In this document: positions 1 to 6,442 of the stretch, in pieces
How positions within the stretch are numbered: position 1 is the first letter of the stretch
Layout of the letters: every line of letters begins with the position of its first letter
NCBI GenBank assembly: GCA_002493755.1
Contig: DKZT01000068.1
Location: forward strand, 1 to 14,893
Reading direction: 5' to 3'
Source: Ruminococcaceae bacterium UBA7067
GTDB lineage: Bacteria; Bacillota; Clostridia; Oscillospirales; Acutalibacteraceae
DNA: 14,893 nt
Notes under the pieces: model-generated
Databases searched by the model: none
What the model saw: the letters and a program-made list of their open reading frames with translations, nothing else
Told to the model about the DNA's origin: nothing
Made by a program: the position numbers and the translations under genes

Positions 1-17
1 TTATCTATTATTTTTAC

Positions 18-43
18 GGGGCGGCTTGCACGCAAGCCGCCCC
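18..43. repeat. GC-rich perfect palindrome
   Basis: Two 12-bp arms (18-29 and 32-43; GGGGCGGCTTGC and its complement) are separated by 2 bp. No T-run follows it on either strand, so it does not look like a standard intrinsic terminator. It stands out from the AT-rich surroundings and is probably a dispersed intergenic palindrome. The rest of 1-305 contains no convincing gene. Confidence 0.6.
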
Positions 44-166
44 TGAACGCTGTAATTTTGTAATGTTTTGTAATGTAAATAAAAAAATTACTAACATAAA
101 TCTGCCCAATGCTTTCTCAATAAGGCTACCGATAAGGCAAAATAACGAAATGCAATTTTCTTTTCC

Positions 167-192
167 CGAAAAACGGCTTAGAGAAGCCGTTT
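167..192 (-). terminator. Intrinsic terminator downstream of the 306-1166 gene
   Basis: Perfect 9-bp stem (171-179 with 184-192) with a 4-nt AGAG loop. Read on the minus strand the stem is AAACGGCTT/AAGCCGTTT and runs into TTTTTCGGG, a short U-run. It lies about 115 bp past the stop codon at 306, in the right orientation to end that transcript. Confidence 0.6.
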
Positions 193-305
193 CTACGGAA
201 AAAGCTTGTGTTAAATCCTGCAACCTTTAAAATGCAGAACTTAACAGCATAAATCGGAAATTCTTAACGGATTTTCCTGCGAAAATCAACAGCTTCGGCG
301 AATAA

Positions 306-1166
306 TCAGTCGCTTGCCGGCTGCTTCTCACCATCGGAATAAAGTTCTCGTTTTTCCTCAACAAAACTGATGTAATCGCTCTGATCCATAATGTAGATTT
401 CCGTCCGGTCAGGGAGCTTTCCGGAGCAAATCAAATCAATATGGAGCCGACGACCCTCGTCTGAAGAAATGAAAAAACCTTTTAGCGAGTTGATGATGTG
501 CTGTAGCTCTTCATTTGTGTTCTCAATAAGTTCCGGAGAAACAACCACAATTCTCGCATATTTGTGGTATGGAATCTGCGGATAGTAATGCTCAAACAGG
601 CCACATAAGCAGTCGTGTAAGTAGTAATACCTGACATTTTTCACCGTGCGAGAATAATTATTGGAGAAAAGCTTCGGAACTGTCAGCAATGTGAAACGGT
701 CGAAAAATTCAAGCCTGAAATTGTCCCGATTAACAGCATATGCAAGAGCCTCTTTTGGGCAAGTATTAAACTCCGCATCGCTCAGTCCAAAGGCTTTTTT
801 AACCCTGGGGAAGAGCGCCAGAGCTTTATAAAAATTAATAATAATCCACGACAGCTTTTTACAAACCGCGTTTGCGTTATCGACGGTCAGACCATCATCT
901 CGCACCATCTGAAAAATCGTTGAAAACTTCTCCTGAGCCGTTTGAACAATGGAGTGAAGCACTTTTCCTGAATATTCATATTGCGCTTTTTGGAAGTCAA
1001 TGTCCGTCTGTTCGGTTGGTTTTTCTGCTTTGTTTTTTTCTATGGGGACGAAGCTGTTTAAAAAAACCTCATCACCGTCTTTAGACGAAAGTTTTTTGGG
1101 CCTTTCATCTGCTCGTTCTTGGTCATCTATGAAGCCAAGAGTCTTAAAGTCGTTTATATTTGTCAT
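306..1166 (-). CDS. Hypothetical protein (286 aa) of the putative integrative element
   Basis: I do not recognise this protein. The start at 1166 is chosen because AAAGGGTGA lies 5 bp upstream; an upstream in-frame ATG at 1193 has no ribosome binding site. The N-terminal 65 residues are charged, Lys/Glu/Asp-rich and probably disordered. The rest is a mixed alpha/beta globular sequence with aromatic-rich stretches (NVRYYYLHDCLCGLFEHYYP around residues 180-200) and no signal peptide or membrane segment. It lies about 120 bp downstream of, and on the same strand as, the excisionase-like gene, so the two are probably cotranscribed. That association with a recombinase-bearing element suggests an element-borne accessory or replication-linked role, which is inference only. 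Confidence 0.75.
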   Translation of the reverse strand: MTNINDFKTLGFIDDQERADERPKKLSSKDGDEVFLNSFVPIEKNKAEKPTEQTDIDFQKAQYEYSGKVLHSIVQTAQEKFSTIFQMVRDDGLTVDNANAVCKKLSWIIINFYKALALFPRVKKAFGLSDAEFNTCPKEALAYAVNRDNFRLEFFDRFTLLTVPKLFSNNYSRTVKNVRYYYLHDCLCGLFEHYYPQIPYHKYARIVVVSPELIENTNEELQHIINSLKGFFISSDEGRRLHIDLICSGKLPDRTEIYIMDQSDYISFVEEKRELYSDGEKQPASD

Positions 1167-1289
1167 AATAGTCACCCTTTTTATTATATACATTTATTTA
1201 TTTAGTTCGTTATTGTCTGAACATAAGTGTATCATCGGACTCACCGCCATTCCTTATCAATTAAAAAAAGAAAAACAAGTCTCATTTTT

Positions 1290-1553
1290 TCAAGGCTTGA
1301 TCCGACGGATATGTCCGGATTCATTTTCTGTTATAGCTTGCACAAACCTGTCTGACTGTGGCTTTTTAAGGTAGTCTAATAAATCATCTAAGTTTATCAG
1401 ATATTTATTGCCCGCTCGCACACTCGGCAGAATCCCGCACAAAATCAGCTGTCTTATCCTGTAGGGTGTGATGGCTGAGTTGGGGTCGGCGGCACGAATC
1501 TCAGAAATGGCCTCCGAAATCGTCCTCATACGAGGAAAAGAGAATTTGCACAT
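1290..1553 (-). CDS. Excisionase-like winged-helix DNA-binding protein (87 aa)
   Basis: A small basic protein with a MerR/Xis-type winged-helix core at about residues 28-62: a helix-turn-helix (TPYRIRQLILCGILPS), a short wing (VRAGNKYLI) and a helix (LDDLLDYL). This pattern is typical of the excisionase/DUF6462-like regulators found beside tyrosine integrases in Clostridia. The start at 1553 is set by a perfect AGGAGGT 7 bp upstream; the longer reading to 1613 lacks one. It probably binds element ends or a promoter to steer excision with the integrase at 2783-4171, although here it is divergent from the integrase and 1.2 kb away. It could instead be an ordinary element regulator. Confidence 0.75.
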   Translation of the reverse strand: MCKFSFPRMRTISEAISEIRAADPNSAITPYRIRQLILCGILPSVRAGNKYLINLDDLLDYLKKPQSDRFVQAITENESGHIRRIKP

Positions 1554-1794
1554 ATTATGTACCTCCTGAAATATAATAGTTTGATATAGCAGCTTATTAA
1601 TGCCCTGTTTCAAATATTGCCTTTTAAAAGCTCAAGGTGTGAAACAAGCTTTAAAAAACAGGTTCTTTACACGCTGGATTTAATTCTCCTCGATAATCCG
1701 ACTTTCTCTCAGATTATCTTAGCAGTCCTTAAATCTTTTCTCGCTCTCGCAAGCAACCTCCGCTCGTGTAACAGCGGTTGAATATATATAAAAA

Positions 1795-1885
1795 GGACAG
1801 TTCACTTAACCGCTTGCAATAAAATAAAGACTGCAAGCTATTCGTCCGAGCTACACGCTCGGCAAATCGGTTTAAGGAAACTGCC
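1795..1885 (-). ncRNA. Possible structured RNA: three-way junction ending in a U-run
   Basis: Outer helix: GG/CC (1795-1796 with 1884-1885), CAGTT/AACTG (1798-1802 with 1879-1883), CTTAA/TTAAG (1805-1809 with 1872-1876) and CCG/CGG (1810-1812 with 1868-1870). Inside are two hairpins, CTTGCA/TGCAAG (1813-1818 with 1832-1837) and CCGAGC/GCTCGG (1846-1851 with 1857-1862). On the minus strand the outer helix is followed directly by TTTTTATATA, as for a terminator. No known RNA family is recognised. The strand is assigned from the U-run. Confidence 0.4.
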
Positions 1886-1899
1886 CTTGGATTTAGCAA

Positions 1900-1938
1900 T
1901 AAAAAAAGAGCAAAATACAATAGCCTGTACTCTGCTCT
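1900..1938 (-). terminator. Intrinsic terminator in the noncoding tract
   Basis: On the minus strand, outer stem AGAGCA/TGCTCT (1933-1938 with 1907-1912) and inner stem TACA/TGTA form a two-step hairpin followed by TTTTTTTATT. It would end a minus-strand transcript starting somewhere between 1950 and 2100, for which no coding region is visible. That points to a short noncoding transcript or a barrier protecting the downstream unit. Confidence 0.55.
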
Positions 1939-2187
1939 CGAAGTGAAATATTAAATTGTAGAAAGAAGAAAAGCTGACTCAGAACGAACGAGCCAGCCTT
2001 TCAGATTGAAACAGAATTTTTTCTTTTTTAAAAAGGAGATGAGCCAAAAAGTAAATTACACTTTTTTGACTATGAATATTATAACACACCCTTTTTGCTT
2101 TAAATTAGTCAACCTCTCCTCTCAAGCCTGCGGCTACGGAGAGAATGTGCGCTTTCTTTTTTAGCCGATTGTATTTAGAAAAAGCAA

Positions 2188-2213
2188 AAGGGGCTGTTTT
2201 TTTACAGTCCCTT
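2188..2213 (+). terminator. Hairpin, possible terminator
   Basis: A 10-bp stem AAGGGGCTGT/ACAGTCCCTT with one G-U pair and a six-T loop. As RNA the pairing is better on the plus strand (G-U) than on the minus (A-C mismatch). The sequence after it on the plus strand is only loosely T-rich (GTCTCTGTTTTATT), so function as a terminator is uncertain. Confidence 0.35.
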
Positions 2214-2414
2214 GTCTCTGTTTTATTATTAAGTTGTAAAAAAGGACATAGCTATCCCGTAAAGCTTTAACCTCCTCAATCGCACAAAGCGGAGGAGAAC
2301 CTTGCAAAAATACGAATGGGCAAGTTCACAAGGAACGCACTCTCTATTATCGTGCTCTGACAATCATATAAGCAGACGAAGAAGAGTACGGCTGTATATA
2401 CCAAATGAAAGCAT

Positions 2415-2551
2415 ATACAGAAATTTCTACATTATTATTTTACCCCTATTTTTACGCATTGTCAAGTGCATATTTGTTATTGTTGGGTCATATCTCTGCA
2501 CTGCTTCTGAATGTCAGTAAAATCGACCATAGAGAGTGAAAATTTCTGTAT
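2415..2551. repeat. 12-bp inverted repeat spaced by 113 bp
   Basis: ATACAGAAATTT at 2415-2426 recurs inverted at 2540-2551, and a flanking GCA extends the match with one bulge. The interval is AT-rich and noncoding. This could be the ends of a small non-autonomous element or paired binding sites upstream of the integrase. Confidence 0.4.
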
Positions 2552-2708
2552 TGCTATGGCATCCAGAAGATTCACACTGCTATCGGCGTTATCCCGCTGA
2601 CAGAGGATACGGACAAGTTGATAAACTGATCAACGAAAAAGAATAGATTGTTAATGATAGAGAGTATACAATAAGTACGCTGACTCAAATCAGCTAATCA
2701 CCCGAGAT

Positions 2709-2736
2709 TTGACATATATCATATATATGGTATAAT
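2709..2736 (+). promoter_or_regulatory. Sigma-A promoter of the integrase gene
   Basis: TTGACA (2709-2714), a 16-bp spacer, TATAAT (2731-2736): both hexamers are consensus. The spacer is an alternating AT tract containing the perfect palindrome CATATATATG (2720-2729), which could serve as an operator. The integrase start lies 47 bp downstream. Confidence 0.8.
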
Positions 2737-2782
2737 ATAATCAGCAATTTAACAAAATATTGAGTGTAAGGAAGATGATCGG

Positions 2783-4171
2783 ATGGCTGCTATACAAAAA
2801 AGAAAGAATACATACCTCATTTCCGTGTCGGGCGGATACGACACAAACGGCAGGCAGATACGCCACACTATGACATACAAGCCCGAGCCGAATATGACCG
2901 CAAAGCAGATTGAAAAGGAGGTGCAGCGGCAGGCGGTGCTTTTTGAAGAGCAGTGCGCGAAGGGTCTTGTAATGAACGGGAAGGTCAAATTAGCGGACTT
3001 CGCCGAGGAATGGTTCAAACACAAAAAGAATGAGCTTCGCCCGAAAACATACGCACGCTACAAAACTATGATGCCGCGCATTAATGCTGCGTTGGGCCAT
3101 ATGAGGATTGACCGCATACAGCCGCAGCATCTTTTGTCCTTCTACGAGAACCTCGCAGAGGGCGGTATAAGGCAGGACACGAAATACAAATGCACGCTTG
3201 ACCTCAAAAAATATCTCAAGGAAAACAAGCTTTCAAGGGCAGAGCTGTCACGGCGAGCAGGTATTGCTCCAAGCTCCATAGCGCCTGTAGTTCAAGGGCG
3301 CAACTGCACTCTTGCGACAGCGCAAAAGATTGCCAAAGGCTTGAATATGCCGATGCAGGATATTTTCACGCCCGTTGATATAAGCAAGCCGCTGTCCTCA
3401 AAAACAGTTCTGCACCATCACAGACTTTTGTCCTCAATATTCAACACTGCTGTCGAATGGGGCGCATTGCTGTCAAATCCCTGCGACCGCACAAAGCCGC
3501 CCAGAGTTGAGAAAAAGGAGCCAAAATATCTTGACGAAATACAGGCGGCGGCACTGCTTGACCTCCTTGAAAACGAGGATACGGAATACAGGACTATGAT
3601 CAGGCTTCTGCTTTTCACAGGCTTAAGACGAGGAGAATTACTTGGTCTTGAATGGAGAGACGTGAACTTTGAGAACTCAACTCTTCAGGTGTGCCGCTCC
3701 TCATTGTATCTTCCCGACAAAGGAATATTCGAGGACGAAACAAAGAACGAAACCTCAAACAGAATTATTAAGCTGTCGCAGTCAGCAATAGCCGACCTGA
3801 GAGCATACAAGGTGTGGCAGACGGAGCTTAGATTAAAAATGGGTGACCGCTGGGTAAACACGAACAGGATTTTCACAACGGCAGAGGGTCAGCCGCTTCA
3901 CCCGGACAGACTGACAAGCTGGTTCTCAAAATTTGTAAAGGCACACAGCGATGTGCTGCCGCCGATATCAATACATTCACTTCGCCACACAAACGCTACC
4001 CTGCAGATTGCAGGCGGCGTTCCGCTTACAACCGTTGCAAAGCGGCTCGGACACGCCGACACCGTAACCACAAGCAAGATATACGCCCACGCAATCAAGT
4101 CGGCAGACGAAGCCGCCGCAGAAACTCTGGAAAATCTTCTGACGCCGAACAAAAACAGAAACGCTGGATAA
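2783..4171 (+). CDS. int: Tyrosine recombinase/integrase with an embedded XRE helix-turn-helix domain
   Basis: A 462-residue site-specific recombinase. Residues 1-60 resemble the AP2-like arm-binding domain, about 65-130 and 203-240 form the SAM-like core-binding domain, and about 245-450 the catalytic domain. Catalytic residues are visible: Arg282 (TGLRRGE), a probable beta-hairpin Lys321, His398 and Arg401 (HSLRH), His424 (LGHA) and the nucleophile Tyr434 (KIYAH). Unusually, residues about 136-197 are a complete five-helix XRE/Cro-like domain (KKYLKENKLSRAELSRRAGI, then a recognition helix and AKGLNMPMQDIF) inserted between core-binding helices. AAGGAAG lies 8 bp before the ATG, and a consensus promoter lies upstream. 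A terminator follows at 4210. The gene points at the 3' end of a tRNA gene about 480 bp away. It probably integrates and excises the element extending to the left. Confidence 0.95.
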   Translation: MAAIQKRKNTYLISVSGGYDTNGRQIRHTMTYKPEPNMTAKQIEKEVQRQAVLFEEQCAKGLVMNGKVKLADFAEEWFKHKKNELRPKTYARYKTMMPRINAALGHMRIDRIQPQHLLSFYENLAEGGIRQDTKYKCTLDLKKYLKENKLSRAELSRRAGIAPSSIAPVVQGRNCTLATAQKIAKGLNMPMQDIFTPVDISKPLSSKTVLHHHRLLSSIFNTAVEWGALLSNPCDRTKPPRVEKKEPKYLDEIQAAALLDLLENEDTEYRTMIRLLLFTGLRRGELLGLEWRDVNFENSTLQVCRSSLYLPDKGIFEDETKNETSNRIIKLSQSAIADLRAYKVWQTELRLKMGDRWVNTNRIFTTAEGQPLHPDRLTSWFSKFVKAHSDVLPPISIHSLRHTNATLQIAGGVPLTTVAKRLGHADTVTTSKIYAHAIKSADEAAAETLENLLTPNKNRNAG

Positions 4172-4209
4172 ATAATAAATAATAAAATAAAAACCACACT
4201 ATAAGATTA

Positions 4210-4258
4210 AAAGGTCGGGTATCTGTCACACAGAATTACCCGACCTTTAGGTTTCTAT
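4210..4258 (+). terminator. Intrinsic terminator of the integrase gene
   Basis: Perfect 12-bp arms AAAGGTCGGGTA/TACCCGACCTTT (4210-4221 with 4237-4248) with a 15-nt loop, followed by a T-rich tail (AGGTTTCTATTTTATTTT). It starts 38 bp after the integrase stop codon. Confidence 0.85.
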
Positions 4259-4600
4259 TTTATTTTCTACTATCATTCTACAAATCCCTTTATTCTTTCA
4301 TTTAATTTCTTTTATATCAGAACAAAAAGTTGATCCAATTGTAAAAACGTTTTCCGAGATAAGCAATCATTCTCTTTCCCTCCTGTTCGTTTTGTTTGTT
4401 TTCCTTTGCTGTATCTATATAATATCAAACCGACTGTGACAAGATACGGACAAAATCAAGGGAATTTTAAAAAATTTTTCGTATTTTTCAAATTTATCTT
4501 TCGCATTTTCTTTCGCATTTTAAAGCAGCTTAAAATCACCTTTTGCGGCAATAAACAACAAATAAACAACAACTCGTATTTTCAAGGCTTTTTTCCGCAT
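4259..4600. other. AT-rich intergenic tract, no gene seen
   Basis: No convincing coding sequence. There are short direct repeats (TTTCGCATTTT twice near 4500-4520, and an AATAAACAACA motif twice near 4550-4575). This is where an element boundary would be expected, between the integrase terminator and the tRNA terminator, but no attachment-site duplication can be seen in this window. Confidence 0.5.
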
Positions 4601-4647
4601 AAAAAGTCAACCGCCTGACCTGCCGAAAATGGCTTAGTCAAGCGGTT
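4601..4647 (-). terminator. Intrinsic terminator of the tRNA-fMet gene
   Basis: On the minus strand, 11-bp stem AACCGCTTGAC/GTCAGGCGGTT (one G-U pair; 4637-4647 with 4609-4619), an inner GCC/GGC stem, then CTTTTTATG. It begins 7 bp past the tRNA 3' end. Confidence 0.85.
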
Positions 4648-4653
4648 TTTGCT

Positions 4654-4730
<77 letters not shown>

Positions 4731-4766
4731 ATATTAAATTTTGTGTTCTCTTGAGAACGCTATAAC

Positions 4767-4795
4767 ATAATAGCACATATGCAATGTAATGTCAA
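4767..4795 (-). promoter_or_regulatory. Promoter of tRNA-fMet
   Basis: Minus strand: TTGACA (4790-4795), 17-bp spacer, TATTAT (4767-4772). The leader contains a short hairpin GTTCTC/GAGAAC. The same hexamers and spacing recur at the tRNA-Thr/Tyr promoter. Confidence 0.9.
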
Positions 4796-4824
4796 GCACT
4801 TTTTTATATTTTTTATCAAGGTTA

Positions 4825-4894
4825 TCGCCGCAAGCGGCTCTTTAAATTAAGTAAAACCCGTTACAAGTAATTTCTAATTCAAAGAGCAGCCGCA
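4825..4894. repeat. Small inverted-repeat element downstream of hydF
   Basis: Terminal inverted repeats GCGGCTCTTTAAATTA (4834-4849) and TAATTCAAAGAGCAGCCGC (4875-4893) enclose about 25 bp, with an extra GCCGC-AA-GCGGC hairpin at 4827-4838. A second copy, split by an insertion, lies at 7931-8148; the two share the arm plus AAAACYCGTTACAAG inside. It sits just past the hydF stop codon and folds as a long hairpin in the hydF transcript, perhaps protecting its 3' end. Confidence 0.65.
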
Positions 4895-4898
4895 CCAC

Positions 4899-6089
4899 TC
4901 AATAGTCTATCTTATCGAGAATGCCCGACAAATATGCGATAACAACGCCGTAGTTGCTCATCGGCACGCCCTGACTCTTCGCCTTTTCAACACGTGACAT
5001 AACGTATCTGCGGTTGAACATACACGCGCCGCACTGGATAACAAGGTCATAGTCCGACAGGTCATCGGGGAAATTCTGACCGTTTACGTTTTCGATACGC
5101 AGTCCCTGCCCATACCTTGCCCTGAGCATACGCGGCAGCTTTTCCCTGCCTATGTCCTCTTTAAGCGGAACGTGCGTGCAAGCCTCGGCAATCAGGATTT
5201 TTGAGCCTTCGTTAAGTCCCGCAAGCACCCTTGTGCTTTCTACAAAATAGTCAATGTCGCCCTTGTACTTCGCAAACAGGGTTGAAAATGAGGTCAGGCG
5301 GCTCTCTGGCGGCTTTTTCTCATACACTGTTTTAAACACCTGCGAGTCGGTGATAATAAGCCTCGGCGGTTTTGATAAAGCTTTGAGCGTTTGCTCAAGG
5401 CGGTCTGTGGTACAGCTCATAACAAGGCATTTTTTGTCGAGCAGCTCCCTTAAGGTCTGCACCTGCGGCAGAATAAGCCTGCCCTTCGGCGCCTGTATAT
5501 CCTGCGGCATCACAAGCAAAACGAGGTCGCCGTCAGCACAAAGCTCACCCGTTATGGTTCTATCGCCGAAATCATCGGGTACACTGCCGATCAGCTTATT
5601 TCGCAGTGAGTCAATACCCTCGCCTGTTTTCGCACTAACTAACACCGCGTCCCTCTTACAAAGGCTCACAACCTCTTTTTCAAGCTCCGCTGTGTTTTCA
5701 ATTATGTCCGTCTTGTTTATTACGGGTATAAACGGCGTGTTCTGCCGATTAAAATCTCGTACCCACTGCCTGTCGCTTTCATCGGGTCTTGCGCCGAATA
5801 CGAGTATCGCTATGTCGGTCTTGTCAAGCGCATTTTTCGTCCGGCTTATTCTTTTGCTTCCAAGCTCGCCCTCATCATCAAAGCCAGCCGTGTCTATGAA
5901 AACAACGGGACCGATACCGTGAATTTCCATCGACTTATATACAGGGTCGGTGGTTGTTCCTGCAATGTCGGACACAACGGAAATCTGCTGGTTTGTAAGC
6001 GCGTTTACAAGCGACGATTTACCGCTGTTGCGCTTGCCGAAAAGTCCTATGTGAAGTCTTGTGCCTCTTGGTGTTTCGTTTAAGCTCAT
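4899..6089 (-). CDS. hydF: [FeFe]-hydrogenase H-cluster maturation GTPase HydF
   Basis: HydF is the GTPase scaffold that completes and delivers the 2Fe precursor to apo-hydrogenase. The 396 residues are normal length. The N-terminal Era-like G domain shows the P-loop GKRNSGKS (18-25), the G2 threonines in AGTTTD, DTAG (66-69) and NKTD (125-128). A dimerisation domain follows, then the C-terminal iron-sulfur domain with Cys304, His306, Cys353 and Cys356. The residue before CxxC is Gln352 (IQCGAC), where many homologues have His. The start is supported by GGAGTGAT just upstream. It is last in the TM1266-hydE-hydG-hydF order and lies 347 bp beyond hydG across a repeat-filled spacer, with a heptamer array directly before its ribosome binding site. 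Confidence 0.97.
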   Translation of the reverse strand: MSLNETPRGTRLHIGLFGKRNSGKSSLVNALTNQQISVVSDIAGTTTDPVYKSMEIHGIGPVVFIDTAGFDDEGELGSKRISRTKNALDKTDIAILVFGARPDESDRQWVRDFNRQNTPFIPVINKTDIIENTAELEKEVVSLCKRDAVLVSAKTGEGIDSLRNKLIGSVPDDFGDRTITGELCADGDLVLLVMPQDIQAPKGRLILPQVQTLRELLDKKCLVMSCTTDRLEQTLKALSKPPRLIITDSQVFKTVYEKKPPESRLTSFSTLFAKYKGDIDYFVESTRVLAGLNEGSKILIAEACTHVPLKEDIGREKLPRMLRARYGQGLRIENVNGQNFPDDLSDYDLVIQCGACMFNRRYVMSRVEKAKSQGVPMSNYGVVIAYLSGILDKIDY

Positions 6090-6104
6090 AATATCACTCC
6101 GTTT

Positions 6105-6146
6105 TTTGAGTCTAGAGTCTAGAGTTTAGAGTTTTGAGTTTTGAGT
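6105..6146 (+). repeat. Heptamer array upstream of hydF
   Basis: Six 7-bp units of the form TTTGAGT/CTAGAGT/TTAGAGT. It lies about 10 bp upstream of the hydF ribosome binding site, so it would be in the hydF leader. It belongs to the period-7 family found at other intergenic sites in the window. Confidence 0.75.
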
Positions 6147-6170
6147 AAATAGAAATTGTGAAACAAGATT

Positions 6171-6284
6171 GTAGGGAACCGGCTTGCCTGTTCCGGTCAC
6201 ACCGCAGAATGTTTACTCTATTATGATTTTGTAGAGCATTTCGGTTACTGCATCTATCCCGGAACGGTCAAGACCGTTCCCTAC
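6171..6284 (-). repeat. Two-hairpin element, copy B (114 bp)
   Basis: Ends are GTAGGGAAC and GTTCCCTAC. Each end is a hairpin: GGAACGGTC/GACCGTTCC at the right and a variant with GGC/GCC at its core at the left. Read in reverse it aligns along its whole length with copy A at 7986-8101 (shared blocks GTTCCGGGATAGA, GCAGT, ACAAAATCA, AACATTC). The variant arms remain nearly self-complementary. It has no coding capacity and resembles a MITE or REP-like element. Confidence 0.7.
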
Positions 6285-6311
6285 GAACTCACAAACTCGT
6301 TGCGAAATTCA

Positions 6312-6406
6312 TCTCCACTCTTCACTCTGCGGCGTAGCCGCTCAGAGCCGCTTACGGCGACTACCATAATTATTCATTATTCTTTATTCACTATTCTTTA
6401 TTCATT
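6312..6406. repeat. Period-7 repeats and GCGGC palindrome
   Basis: Three consecutive modules: TCTCCAC-type heptamers (6312-6332), the palindrome GCGGC-GTA-GCCGC (6329-6341), and AT-rich heptamers of the ATTCTTT/ATTCACT type (about 6380-6406). The same three modules recur at 8158-8252. Confidence 0.6.
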
Positions 6407-6442
6407 TTCTGAGCAATGTTGCCAAAGCAACTTTGCTCAGAA
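6407..6442 (-). other. Long hairpin spanning the hydG stop codon
   Basis: Arms TTCTGAGCAA (6407-6416) and TTGCTCAGAA (6433-6442), then one T-T mismatch and an inner GTTGC/GCAAC stem with a CAAA loop. The hydG stop codon (6437-6439) lies in the stem. No U-run follows, so a 3'-end stabilising or processing structure is more likely than a terminator. Confidence 0.6.

Larger units (their letters stand above)
1614..2708. other. Gene-free tract with many stem-loops
   Basis: I see no convincing gene here. At least eight stem-loops lie in about 600 bp: 1692-1718 (GATAATC arms), 1760-1777 (CCGCT arms), 1795-1885 (branched), 1907-1938, 1973-1997 (GCTGACTC/GAGCCAGC), 2114-2143 (CTCTCC arms with inner AGCC/GGCT), 2188-2213 (10-bp stem, U loop) and 2272-2297 (CTCCTC arms with inner CGC/GCG). 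Several have T-runs on the minus side. The 2300-2700 part has short open stretches that look like decayed coding sequence. A control region, small RNAs or a transfer origin are all possible. Confidence 0.6.

Noticed and set aside
18..43. GC-rich palindrome as a terminator
   Set aside because: It has no T-run after the stem on either strand.
1167..1289. Very short minus-strand frames (13-18 codons) between the excisionase-like gene and the hypothetical gene
   Set aside because: They are too short with poorly placed ribosome binding sites; probably leader sequence.
2302..2520. 72-codon plus-strand open frame in the hairpin tract
   Set aside because: It has no ribosome binding site or recognisable domain, and it spans half of the inverted repeat; treated as chance or a remnant.
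2536..2646. 36-residue open frame starting with GTG and ending DKLINEKE
   Set aside because: It looks somewhat protein-like but lacks a properly spaced ribosome binding site; kept only as a possible gene remnant.
4406..4618. 70-codon frame between the integrase and the tRNA
   Set aside because: It is low-complexity and AT-driven, runs into the tRNA terminator and has no clear ribosome binding site.
5254..5922. Long plus-strand open frame opposite hydF
   Set aside because: It is antisense to the well-supported hydF and is Ser-rich and low-complexity, as expected from its reverse reading.
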